12,127 nucleotides of DNA from Lactobacillus sp. Lineage in GTDB: Bacteria > Bacillota > Bacilli > Lactobacillales > Lactobacillaceae. Positions 5,727 to 11,625 of the stretch are shown here, piece by piece. Position numbers and translations under genes: made by a program. The notes under the pieces were generated by a model. The model did no database searches. It was not told the origin of the DNA and saw only the letters and a program-made list of their open reading frames with translations. Where the stretch lies: the NCBI GenBank assembly GCA_003482405.1, contig DMZB01000020.1:1-12127 (forward strand), in the 5' to 3' direction. How positions within the stretch are numbered: position 1 is the stretch's first letter; each line of letters opens with the position of its first letter.

Positions 5727-6596
5727 ATGAGAATATTAGGCTCGCGGGTTCGTGCTTACCGTAAAGCACGCGGCTTATCACAGAAGGATCTTGCTAAAAA
5801 CATTTGTACGCAAGCGACAATCAGTTTGATTGAAAAACGGAATAAAATTCCAAGTATGCAAATTTTACTGAAGTTATGCAGTCGTTTAGGCATTCAGTTA
5901 AACGACATTATTGTTGAAACGGATGACCAGATTGCCCAGAATTTTCGGGAAGTTGGTTACGCGATTCGCAGTGGTCAGTACCGTAATGCAGAAACACGCT
6001 TGGACCGAGTTAAATTTCGTAGTTTAAAAGAAGCCGATGAAATCAAGGCTTATTACTATTATCGTGGTGAACTGCAGTTGATGAATCATGCTAATCCTGA
6101 TGAAGCAATCTTCAACTTTGGTATGTTACTCAACGAATTTAGTAGTCGAACAAAGGATATTTATTCAGTGATGTCCCGATTAGGACTGGGACTCTCGTAC
6201 GCTCAGAAGGGTGAATTTGAGAAGGCGGAATTATTTGTCACGCAGGCTATCCGCAATTTAGATGGATTTGATTCAGATAGTCATGATCTTGTGCAAGACC
6301 AGGTCTCCACATTTTTGCGAGCAGCCAAATTTTTCCAACAGATCGGCAAACACGAAAAAACATTGTCATTAGCCAAAAAGGCCATCAAGTTAAGCGAACA
6401 AAATAACAGCCTATTTTTGCTAGAAGATATTTATCAAACAATGGCGATCAGTCAGTTGGAGTTGGCAGACGAGAAGAGTGCGCAACGAAACATGTACATT
6501 GCGTATGCACTAGCACTGGTTGCTAAAAACCAACGTTTGGCAGACAGTATTACAAGCAATGTCGCTAAGTATCAGATTCCACCATTGGCTCTTTAA
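5727..6596 (+). CDS. PlcR-like (RRNPP-type) transcriptional regulator: XRE HTH plus TPR-like repeats
   Basis: 289 residues. Residues 1-62 are an XRE helix-turn-helix (LGSRVRAYRKARGLSQKDLAKNICTQATISLIEKRNKIPSMQILLKLCSRLGI) very like the N-terminus of PlcR. From about residue 70 to the end it is all helical with repeated 34-residue-type units (YYYYRGELQLMNHANPDEAIFNFG, LGLGLSYAQKGEFEKAELFVTQAI, AAKFFQQIGKHEKTLSLAKKAIKLSEQ, YQTMAISQLELADEKSAQRNM), as in the TPR domains that bind signalling peptides in RRNPP regulators. No typical secreted pheromone precursor is evident on either side, so ligand and targets are unknown; some members act without an adjacent peptide gene. It is the last gene of the tag-GNAT-regulator run and is followed 13 nt later by a strong terminator. 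Confidence 0.88.
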   Translation: MRILGSRVRAYRKARGLSQKDLAKNICTQATISLIEKRNKIPSMQILLKLCSRLGIQLNDIIVETDDQIAQNFREVGYAIRSGQYRNAETRLDRVKFRSLKEADEIKAYYYYRGELQLMNHANPDEAIFNFGMLLNEFSSRTKDIYSVMSRLGLGLSYAQKGEFEKAELFVTQAIRNLDGFDSDSHDLVQDQVSTFLRAAKFFQQIGKHEKTLSLAKKAIKLSEQNNSLFLLEDIYQTMAISQLELADEKSAQRNMYIAYALALVAKNQRLADSITSNVAKYQIPPLAL

Positions 6597-6609
6597 ATAA
6601 AGATGCTAC

Positions 6610-6654
6610 AAAAAGAAGCTAGTCCGTCGCAAAATGACGGACTAGCTTCTTTTT
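6610..6654. terminator. Strong bidirectional terminator between regulator and usp
   Basis: A perfect 19-bp stem (6610-6628 with 6636-6654) has loop GCAAAAT, an A5 start and a T5 end. It serves the rightward regulator gene and, read leftward, the convergent usp locus. Confidence 0.93.
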
Positions 6655-6718
6655 AGATCAATCGATTTTTTGATTAACCACGTTCAGCATCAGGGATAAT
6701 CGTAGATGCTGTGATGAA

Positions 6719-7216
6719 TTACTTCTTGTTTGTCGCCTGGGCGCCTTCCTTAGCAGTGACAGGTTTGTTTTCAAGGTCAGTGCGGACAACTAAGACGTCA
6801 CAAATGGCAGCACGGGTAACATATTCAGTAACGGAACCGATGAGCAAACGTTCAACTGCGTTTAGACCAGTAGCACCAATCATGATTAAATCAGTACCAA
6901 GCTCCTTGGGTACTTCCTGAGCAATGATGGATTTAGGTGCGCCATACTCGATGGAATATTCACACTTAACGCCGGCTTCTTTGGCTTCGGCTGCATACTT
7001 GTCGAGCGTTTTCTTGGCGGTTTCAGTCACTTGTTCCACCATGGTTGTGTCGAAACTGTAAATGTTCTGAAAAGCACGTGTATCAGCGACGTGAAGCAGA
7101 TGCAACTCGGCAGCTTCACCGTTCCGCTGTGTGACTGCAACGGCTTTCTTGAATGCTAATTCGGCTTCTCGAGATCAATCGATTAGAACTAAGATTCTTT
7201 TATATTGTTGTGCCAT
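6719..7216 (-). pseudogene. Universal stress protein UspA family, interrupted by an in-frame stop
   Basis: The gene runs from ATG 7216 (AGGGGAG 8 nt upstream) to TAA 6719-6721, 165 codons, the normal length for a stand-alone UspA. Codon 14 is TGA (7177-7175) in MAQQYKRILVLID*SREAELAFKKAV, where the family has the strand-1 motif VPIDGS; one base (GGA to TGA) explains the stop and codon 11 (CTA, Leu) replaces the usual Pro. No frameshift is needed: the rest is intact, with LHLLHVADTRAFQN, SIEYGAPKSIIAQEVPKELGTDLIMIGATGLNAVERLLIGSVTEYVTRAAICDVLVVR. It includes the ATP-binding G-2x-G-9x-G-(S/T)-type loop GATGLNAVERLLIGSVTEYV. Restart downstream would lose the first strand and nucleotide-binding Asp. 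Lack of other damage means the mutation is recent, or a sequencing error. Confidence 0.8.
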
Positions 7217-7247
7217 GAAATTCACTCCCCTTTTATTTTCTATCTTC

Positions 7248-7276
7248 ATTTTACTGTAAACGGTTTGAAAACAAAA
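7248..7276 (-). promoter_or_regulatory. Candidate usp promoter
   Basis: Read leftward: TTTTGT (7276-7271), 17 bp, TAAAAT (7253-7248), 32 nt before the start codon. Hexamers are moderate; spacing is ideal. Confidence 0.45.
7255..7268. promoter_or_regulatory. cre-like box in the usp promoter spacer
   Basis: TGTAAACGGTTTGA deviates from TGWAANCGNTNWCA at one defined position. It lies between the predicted -35 and -10 of usp, where bound CcpA would block transcription. Confidence 0.5.
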
Positions 7277-7277
7277 G

Positions 7278-7291
7278 TGAAAGCGCTGTAT
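7278..7291. promoter_or_regulatory. Second cre-like box upstream of the usp -35
   Basis: TGAAAGCGCTGTAT matches the cre core (GAAAGCGCT) but not the final CA. Its centre is 23 bp from that of the neighbouring box, about two helical turns, so two dimers could bind the same face. Confidence 0.4.
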
Positions 7292-7387
7292 TTTCGTTCA
7301 TAATTCTGAATTAGCGTGCGATTTTTGATGATTAAGAAGACATTTTGTTGCGGTATGTTAAGAAAGCCTCTGTATGCAGATGAGATC

Positions 7388-7663
7388 TTAATTCATAAAG
7401 TGAATTAATGATAGCCCCAGTAACATTCCTGACAGACAACCCACAATCAAAGCAACAACCATCACGATCATATTGAAAATTCCGCCAAGTGCAAGCAAAC
7501 CGACCACGAGTAGTTCAACGGCCCAAAACTTGAGCAGACCACTTACTTGCGGGTGACGGTCCGTGGTGAACAGCAAAAAACCGGTCGTTCGATGTGTCCA
7601 AAGGTAGCCGCTAATAAAGAAAAAGATCAGTGCAAAGATGATCATTAAAATTTTAATTGTCAT
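7388..7663 (-). CDS. Small hypothetical membrane protein
   Basis: 91 residues from ATG 7663, with GAGGT 6 nt upstream. Three hydrophobic segments cover most of it: IKILMIIFALIFFFISGYLW (about 3-22), FWAVELLVVGLLALGGIF (about 46-63) and MIVMVVALIVGCLSGMLLGLSLI (about 65-87). A short polar loop, THRTTGFLLFTTDRHPQ, separates the first from the second. There is no lipobox or catalytic motif and I recognise no family. Its own promoter and the 6S-like RNA terminator upstream suggest a separate unit; it could run into usp, since no clear terminator follows. Confidence 0.7.
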   Translation of the reverse strand: MTIKILMIIFALIFFFISGYLWTHRTTGFLLFTTDRHPQVSGLLKFWAVELLVVGLLALGGIFNMIVMVVALIVGCLSGMLLGLSLIHFMN

Positions 7664-7684
7664 AAAAATACCTCGTGAGTGTTT

Positions 7685-7690
7685 ATTATA
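7685..7690 (-). promoter_or_regulatory. -10 element of the small membrane protein gene
   Basis: A consensus TATAAT read leftward, 22 nt before ATG 7663. The -35 at 17 bp (TATCGT) is poor, so strength is uncertain; the leader would be only about 15 nt. Confidence 0.45.
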
Positions 7691-7765
7691 AAGGAATTAC
7701 GGCTAAAACGATAGGGTGATTCACACGCAACGAGGTTAAATCGTGATTGCTGTGTTTGGGCAGCA

Positions 7766-7796
7766 GAAAAACGGCGCCCTCTAGGAGGACGCCGTT
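7766..7796 (-). terminator. Terminator of the 6S-like RNA
   Basis: Read leftward, a 12-bp stem (7796-7785 with 7781-7770, one G-U pair) with a CTA triloop is followed by a T5 tract. This is the 3' end of the predicted RNA. Confidence 0.88.
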
Positions 7797-8000
7797 CCAA
7801 AGTATGCACTTTGATGAAAACTAGTGATGCCGACAACCGGCTCTTCAGAGTTGACCCGCGACAAGGCAGGTGGGCGTGGCTGTTAAAGCTTCTGATTACC
7901 AAGAGAAAAGGCATATCATAGGCGATACTAGAGTCACACCCAAAGTAGTAAGACTGTAAGGCAACACTGTAAGTTGAGCCTTGCGTACATCTTAGAATTC
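7766..8000 (-). ncRNA. ssrS: Probable 6S RNA (SsrS), regulator of RNA polymerase
   Basis: The 420-nt gap between rarA and the small membrane protein gene has no credible ORF but has a promoter, a strong terminator and a long foldable transcript of about 235 nt. By hand: the ends pair (7985-7993 with 7800-7809, 9 bp, one bulge), then 7960-7968 with 7823-7831 (8 of 9 pairs) and 7952-7957 with 7833-7838. An open central region follows: about 10 unpaired nt on the 5' side, and about 33 nt with a small CTC/GAG hairpin on the 3' side. A 7-bp stem (7935-7941 with 7872-7878) closes the apical part. A rod with a central bubble is the 6S architecture that mimics an open promoter and binds housekeeping holoenzyme. 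6S genes commonly sit beside rarA in Firmicutes. Identity rests on hand folding and synteny. Confidence 0.62.
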
Positions 8001-8006
8001 ATATTG

Positions 8007-8035
8007 AGCATATCATGATTTTTTTAATGACGCAA
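8007..8035 (-). promoter_or_regulatory. Promoter of the 6S-like RNA
   Basis: Read leftward: TTGCGT (8035-8030), 17 bp, TATGCT (8012-8007) preceded by TGA, an extended -10. Start expected near 8000. It lies 48 nt after the rarA stop, so read-through from rarA is also possible. Confidence 0.65.
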
Positions 8036-8083
8036 TCATTTCGCACAAGCGGTTATGTGTTTTTCATTTTCTTGGTTTTGGTG

Positions 8084-9379
8084 TTATTTGTCAGTCTTAG
8101 GTGGTAGGGGATGACCACCAGCAGCCATCAAACGTCGGTATTGCTCAGATAAGGCCGACTCAAAGCGACCGTTGGTTTTGGGATGGTAATAGTTTGCATT
8201 AACCAGATTATTAGGCAGGTACTGCTGTTTGACCCAATCATTGGCATAATCATGCGGAAATAAATAGTCGACACCATGTCCAAGTTTAGCGGCGCCTTTA
8301 TAATGTGCGTCTTTTAAGTGCGCTGGAATATCGCCACTCTTACCAGCATTAACGTCCGCTAAGGCCAAATCGACGGCACTGATACCTGAATTGGATTTGG
8401 GTGAAAGACATAGTTCAATTACGGCATCAGCCAAAGGAATTCGTCCCTCCGGTAACCCTAATTGTTGGGCAGCAGTGACCGCCGAAACCGTGTGTGCTGT
8501 CGCTGCTGGATTTGCCAATCCCACGTCCTCATAGGCGATGACGAGCAAGCGCCGGCAAATGATCGTTAAGTCGCCGGCGGCCAACAGACGGCTCATGTAA
8601 TGCAGTGCAGCGTTAGTATCTGAACCACGAATGGATTTCTGAAAGGCAGAGATAACGTCGTAGTGCGCATCACCGTTTTTATCAGCGGAGAGTGCCTTTC
8701 GCTGCAAGCATTCTTCCACGATGGGAAGGGTGATATGAATAGTGCCATCTTTGTCCGGATCCGTTGATCGGACAGCAAGTTCCAACGCGTTGAGTGCACT
8801 TCGTAAATCACCGTTCGTTGCAGTTGCTAAATGGTGGCGGGCATTGTCCGCTAGGGCCACCGTATCTTTGCCAAGACCATTCGTGGTGTCTGCTAAAGCG
8901 CGTTGAATTGCGATTTCAATGTCTGACGGCGTCAGTGGAAACACTTCGAAGATTTGCGTACGGCTACGAATGGCAGGATTAATGTTGATGTACGGATTTT
9001 CTGTGGTGGCCCCAATAAGGATAATTGCACCACTCTCGAGTAAGGGTAACAAAAAGTCCTGCTTGGTTTTGTCCAAACGATGGATTTCGTCTAACAACAA
9101 CACAACAGTACCACTCATCTTTGCCTCTTCGGCTACAATTTGAAGGTCTTTTTTACCGTCTGTAGCGGCATTTAACATGCGAAAAGCATATTTTGTTGAA
9201 CCAGCAATGGCGCTGGCAATACTCGTTTTGCCAGTGCCCGGTGGTCCGTATAAAATCATGGATGAAAGCATTTTGGCTTTGACCATGCGGTTAATGATCT
9301 TACCGGGGCCGACTAAGTGCTGTTGACCAACAATATCTTCGATGCGTTTTGGCCGCATTCGATAAGCTAAGGGTTGCAT
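8084..9379 (-). CDS. rarA: RarA (MgsA/YrvN), replication-associated AAA+ ATPase
   Basis: 431 residues from ATG 9379, with AAGGAGG 4 nt upstream; a longer in-frame extension to 9481 adds 34 residues with no family resemblance. RarA is a clamp-loader-like AAA+ ATPase acting at stalled replication forks with SSB and RecA. Motifs: PLAYRMRPKRIEDIVGQQHLVGPGK (3-27), Walker A GPPGTGKT (45-52), Walker B LLLDEIHR (94-101), sensor 1 GATTENP (123-129), arginine finger region AIRSRTQIFEV (136-146). The C-terminal tetramerisation part has AFQKSIRGSDTNAALHYMSRLLAAGD and IAYEDVGLANP, then GVDYLFPHDYANDWVKQQYLP. Length and domains are complete. The yueI gene lies 140 nt upstream on the same strand and the 6S-like RNA downstream, the usual Firmicute setting. 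Confidence 0.96.
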   Translation of the reverse strand: MQPLAYRMRPKRIEDIVGQQHLVGPGKIINRMVKAKMLSSMILYGPPGTGKTSIASAIAGSTKYAFRMLNAATDGKKDLQIVAEEAKMSGTVVLLLDEIHRLDKTKQDFLLPLLESGAIILIGATTENPYININPAIRSRTQIFEVFPLTPSDIEIAIQRALADTTNGLGKDTVALADNARHHLATATNGDLRSALNALELAVRSTDPDKDGTIHITLPIVEECLQRKALSADKNGDAHYDVISAFQKSIRGSDTNAALHYMSRLLAAGDLTIICRRLLVIAYEDVGLANPAATAHTVSAVTAAQQLGLPEGRIPLADAVIELCLSPKSNSGISAVDLALADVNAGKSGDIPAHLKDAHYKGAAKLGHGVDYLFPHDYANDWVKQQYLPNNLVNANYYHPKTNGRFESALSEQYRRLMAAGGHPLPPKTDK

Positions 9380-9519
9380 GGGACCTCCTTTCTGAACATC
9401 AAATTGGCAATAATCGGATTGCGTTTGAAAAGCGCCCATTTCCGCAATCGGGGAATAAGCGCCTAAACATGATATAGACAAATTGAATAATCACACATGA
9501 ACTAATTTCAATGACACAG

Positions 9520-9999
9520 TTAACTTTTAAATAAACGGTGCCACAAGTTTGGTTTCTTAGCGGCGTGGGTATTCTGATTATTTGTTTGGGATTGATCAGG
9601 ATACTTTTTGGCCACGTCAACTGGATTCATATCAATCGCCGTTTTAGCAGTAATCACTAATGCCAAATCGTCGTCACCAGTTTTATATTGTGGATCATTT
9701 TTTATGGTAAATGACACAGCGTGCATGGTGGCCATGCGAATGTATGGGCTGAGGACATCTTGTTCCAGATTACCATTGATGAGCACAGTATCATTCACTT
9801 CGTCACGTTGACTAAGATCTTTACCAAAGGCGTCAAGATACTGATCGCTCTTTAACTGCTGGACGGTCATCGTTAGGGCAACACGTTCTCGAAAAGTTCC
9901 CAAATAGTGGCGTTGCTCATCGGGATTGATCTTGGGTGTGCCGTAAATCGCGTTAGAAAGACGCTTATTGGCGTCACCTTCTGTTCCATTGTCAGCCAT
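9520..9999 (-). CDS. YueI-like DUF1694 family protein
   Basis: 159 residues from ATG 9999, with GGAGGA about 6 nt upstream. It resembles B. subtilis YueI: an N-terminal LSNAIYGTPKINPDEQRHYLGTFRERVALTMTVQQL (about 14-49), then NGNLEQDVLSPYIRMATMHAVSFTIKND and an LALVITAKTAID strand. The DUF1694 fold is known structurally, but its function is not. The last 30 residues (PDQSQTNNQNTHAAKKPNLWHRLFKS) are polar and probably disordered before a short amphipathic end. It has its own extended -10 promoter and precedes rarA by 140 nt on the same strand, so it likely heads a yueI-rarA unit. Confidence 0.85.
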   Translation of the reverse strand: MADNGTEGDANKRLSNAIYGTPKINPDEQRHYLGTFRERVALTMTVQQLKSDQYLDAFGKDLSQRDEVNDTVLINGNLEQDVLSPYIRMATMHAVSFTIKNDPQYKTGDDDLALVITAKTAIDMNPVDVAKKYPDQSQTNNQNTHAAKKPNLWHRLFKS

Positions 10000-10031
10000 T
10001 CAGATTCCTCCTCACCTCATGTCTGTTGGTT

Positions 10032-10040
10032 ATTATAACA
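10032..10040 (-). promoter_or_regulatory. Extended -10 promoter of yueI
   Basis: Read leftward, TGT-TATAAT: a consensus -10 with TGn extension, 33 nt before ATG 9999. The -35 is poor, as extended -10 promoters allow. Confidence 0.6.
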
Positions 10041-10087
10041 TATCTATTTTCAACAATTACAGCTGGAAACTTCTGTAAAAAGAACAA

Positions 10088-10122
10088 AGAAAAACCGATA
10101 GGACAGGGGTCCCACCGGTTTT
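10088..10122 (-). terminator. Rho-independent terminator of rpsD
   Basis: Read leftward, a 14-bp stem (10122-10109 with 10104-10091, two G-U pairs), a 4-nt loop and a T5 tract begin 22 nt after the rpsD stop. Confidence 0.92.
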
Positions 10123-10143
10123 CAAAACAAGTTCTAATGAAAA

Positions 10144-10752
10144 TTACAACTTGTTGTAGTATTCAACGATTAATGATTCGTCAATATCAGCATCCAGATC
10201 TTCACGTTCTGGCAAACGAACTAATGAACCCTTTAAGTTGTCAGCATCGAATTCAACATACGCTGGACGACCAACAACGGCTTCAACAGCTGCTTGGATA
10301 ATGACTAATTTCTTTGACTTGTCACGAACGGCAATTTCTTGGCCAACTTTAACTTCGTATGAAGGAATGTCAACGCGTTTGCCATCAACTGTGATGTGAC
10401 CATGGTTAACCAGTTGACGTGCTTGGCGACGAGTTGTAGCCAAACCTAAACGGTAGACCATGTTGTCCAAACGACGTTCCAGAAGAACGAGGAAGTTAGT
10501 ACCATGAGTACCCTTACGGATCTTACCAGCTTTGACGAACAAGTTGGCAAATTGACGTTCAGTCATACCGTAAGTGAAACGCAACTTCTGTTTTTCACGT
10601 AATTGTGTACCATATTCTGAAACTTTACCGCGACGGCCTTGACCATGATCACCAGGGGCGTAAGGGCGACGAGCTAATTCTTTACCTGTACCAGAAAGTG
10701 AAACGCCCAAACGACGTGACAGTTTCCAGGAAGGTCCTGTATAACGTGACAT
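10144..10752 (-). CDS. rpsD: 30S ribosomal protein S4
   Basis: 202 residues from ATG 10752, with GGAGG 8 nt upstream. S4 is a primary 16S rRNA-binding protein that nucleates 30S assembly. N-terminal domain [42 protein letters not shown] lacks the zinc-binding Cys cluster, the Cys-free (C-) form. [81 protein letters not shown] carries the S4 RNA-binding domain (about 92-155), and the chain ends [17 protein letters not shown]. Length is normal for bacilli. It is a monocistronic unit with consensus promoter, a leader of about 184 nt and a strong terminator. S4 represses its own mRNA in B. subtilis and E. coli. Confidence 0.98.
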   Translation of the reverse strand: MSRYTGPSWKLSRRLGVSLSGTGKELARRPYAPGDHGQGRRGKVSEYGTQLREKQKLRFTYGMTERQFANLFVKAGKIRKGTHGTNFLVLLERRLDNMVYRLGLATTRRQARQLVNHGHITVDGKRVDIPSYEVKVGQEIAVRDKSKKLVIIQAAVEAVVGRPAYVEFDADNLKGSLVRLPEREDLDADIDESLIVEYYNKL

Positions 10753-10936
10753 TTAAATGTCCTCCAAATAATTTGTTTGGAGTAAAATATGCGAAGTGCA
10801 GACTCGGTATTCGTGCAGGTTACTTTGCAATGTTCACCGGAGCAGCCCCGGGTACTAGTTGAACTCATATTGCTAAATGCAATATCAGCACTAATCTGTT
10901 GACGAGCTTACTGTCTACTGCTGCAAATTTTACAAC
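10753..10936 (-). promoter_or_regulatory. rpsD leader with Shine-Dalgarno-sequestering hairpin (candidate S4 autoregulatory RNA)
   Basis: The promoter at 10943-10972 predicts a leader of about 184 nt without a credible ORF. Just before the start codon a 7-bp hairpin (10782-10776 with 10768-10762, 7-nt loop) pairs four bases of the GGAGG ribosome-binding site. Further 5' a second hairpin has 7-bp arms ATATTGC/GCAATAT and a 5-nt loop. Such leaders commonly bind the encoded ribosomal protein; the actual S4 site cannot be shown by eye. Confidence 0.55.
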
Positions 10937-10942
10937 TGAAAT

Positions 10943-10972
10943 AGTATACCTTGATTTAGGCGGTAATGTCAA
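10943..10972 (-). promoter_or_regulatory. rpsD promoter
   Basis: Read leftward: consensus TTGACA (10972-10967), 18 bp, TATACT (10948-10943). The -35 lies inside the last codons of the upstream fRMsr gene, so rpsD has its own promoter despite sharing the strand. Confidence 0.8.
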
Positions 10973-11426
10973 GATGGCGTAAGAGGACTTGTGCAAACGC
11001 GGTGAGTTCGGTCACGTCGTCAGAACTAAAACGATTCAATGTGGGGGAATCTAGATCCATGACACCAATCTGAATGCCATCTTTGGTCAAGGGAATGACG
11101 AGCTCAGCGTTGCTGGCTGAGTCACAGGCGATGTGGTCAACAAATGCGTGGACGTTAGGGACAACTTGAACTTGCTGTGACGTTAACGCTGTGCCACAGA
11201 CCCCGCGACCAGGTTTAATGTGCACACAAGCAACATTGCCTTGGAAGGGGCCAAGCAATAATTCGTCTTCATCCGGATGATACAGGTAAAAACCCGCCCA
11301 ATTTAGATCAGGTACACTTTGTTTTAACAAAGCAGAGGCGTTAGCCAGGTTAGCAATCAAATCATGTTCATCCGTTAATAGTGCGTCTAATTGCTGATTT
11401 AGCAGTGATTTCGTAATGTTTGCCAT
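10956..11426 (-). CDS. msrC: Free methionine-(R)-sulfoxide reductase (GAF domain)
   Basis: 156 residues from ATG 11426, with GGAGG 5 nt upstream; another in-frame ATG at 11438 overlaps that GGAGG and is rejected. fRMsr proteins are single GAF domains that reduce free Met-R-sulfoxide with thioredoxin-type electrons. The signature is complete: NWAGFYLYHPDEDELLLGPFQGNVACVHIKPGRGVCGTA, then VPNVHAFVDHIACDSASNAELVIPL. The three cysteines are Cys67, Cys77 and Cys101; their spacing (10 and 24) equals Cys84, Cys94 and Cys118 of E. coli fRMsr, so the catalytic and resolving residues are present. The substrate-binding acidic residues near DLDSP are also present. It stands alone and is divergent from ezrA across a 199-nt spacer. 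Confidence 0.93.
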   Translation of the reverse strand: MANITKSLLNQQLDALLTDEHDLIANLANASALLKQSVPDLNWAGFYLYHPDEDELLLGPFQGNVACVHIKPGRGVCGTALTSQQVQVVPNVHAFVDHIACDSASNAELVIPLTKDGIQIGVMDLDSPTLNRFSSDDVTELTAFAQVLLRHLDITA

Positions 11427-11468
11427 AATAACCTCCATAACTAAGCGATAAAAAAAGGTAAAGTCACA

Positions 11469-11529
11469 GAAACGTAATCTAAAGCGAAAAACTGCCTATG
11501 CTATACTTTTCATTAGTTAGTTACGTTTC
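11469..11529. repeat. Inverted repeat flanking the ezrA -10 in the divergent spacer
   Basis: GAAACGTAA (11469-11477) and TTACGTTTC (11521-11529) are perfect 9-bp inverted arms; with one bulged base four more pairs extend inward. Centres are 52 bp apart, about five helical turns, with the ezrA -10 between. This could be a looping operator or a cruciform-prone repeat. Confidence 0.4.
11499..11507 (+). promoter_or_regulatory. Extended -10 promoter of ezrA
   Basis: TGC-TATACT; the -35 is weak. Transcription would start near 11514, giving a leader of about 110 nt before ATG 11626. Confidence 0.55.
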
Positions 11530-11625
11530 AATGTATGAAGTTTCAATTTGATGACGTACATTTTAATGATTTATTTCAAAAAAGCAAGCAATTGAATGAC
11601 TTGCAAACGGGGATGGACGTGCGAA

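Noticed and set aside
6655..6718. Gap between the strong terminator and the usp stop, checked for a short pheromone gene for the PlcR-like regulator.
   Set aside because: No start codon with a ribosome-binding site and no hydrophobic signal sequence in any frame.
7669..7735. Inverted 7-mers ACCTCGT/ACGAGGT around the promoter of the small membrane protein gene.
   Set aside because: Short, 53 nt apart, and one arm lies upstream of the transcription start, so they cannot pair in the mRNA; probably chance.
7664..8083. Leftward 84-codon ORF at 7660-7914 within the ncRNA region.
   Set aside because: It runs through the 6S-like RNA stems and its terminator hairpin, has no ribosome-binding site and an arginine/serine-rich composition typical of a chance frame.
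9430..9463. Direct repeat AAGCGCC (9430-9436 and 9457-9463) upstream of rarA, considered as an operator.
   Set aside because: Only 7 bp, no symmetry or consensus I can name, and no clear rarA promoter nearby to tie it to.
9380..9481. In-frame N-terminal extension of RarA by 34 residues.
   Set aside because: ATG 9379 has its own strong AAGGAGG, and the extension has no resemblance to the RarA N-terminus.
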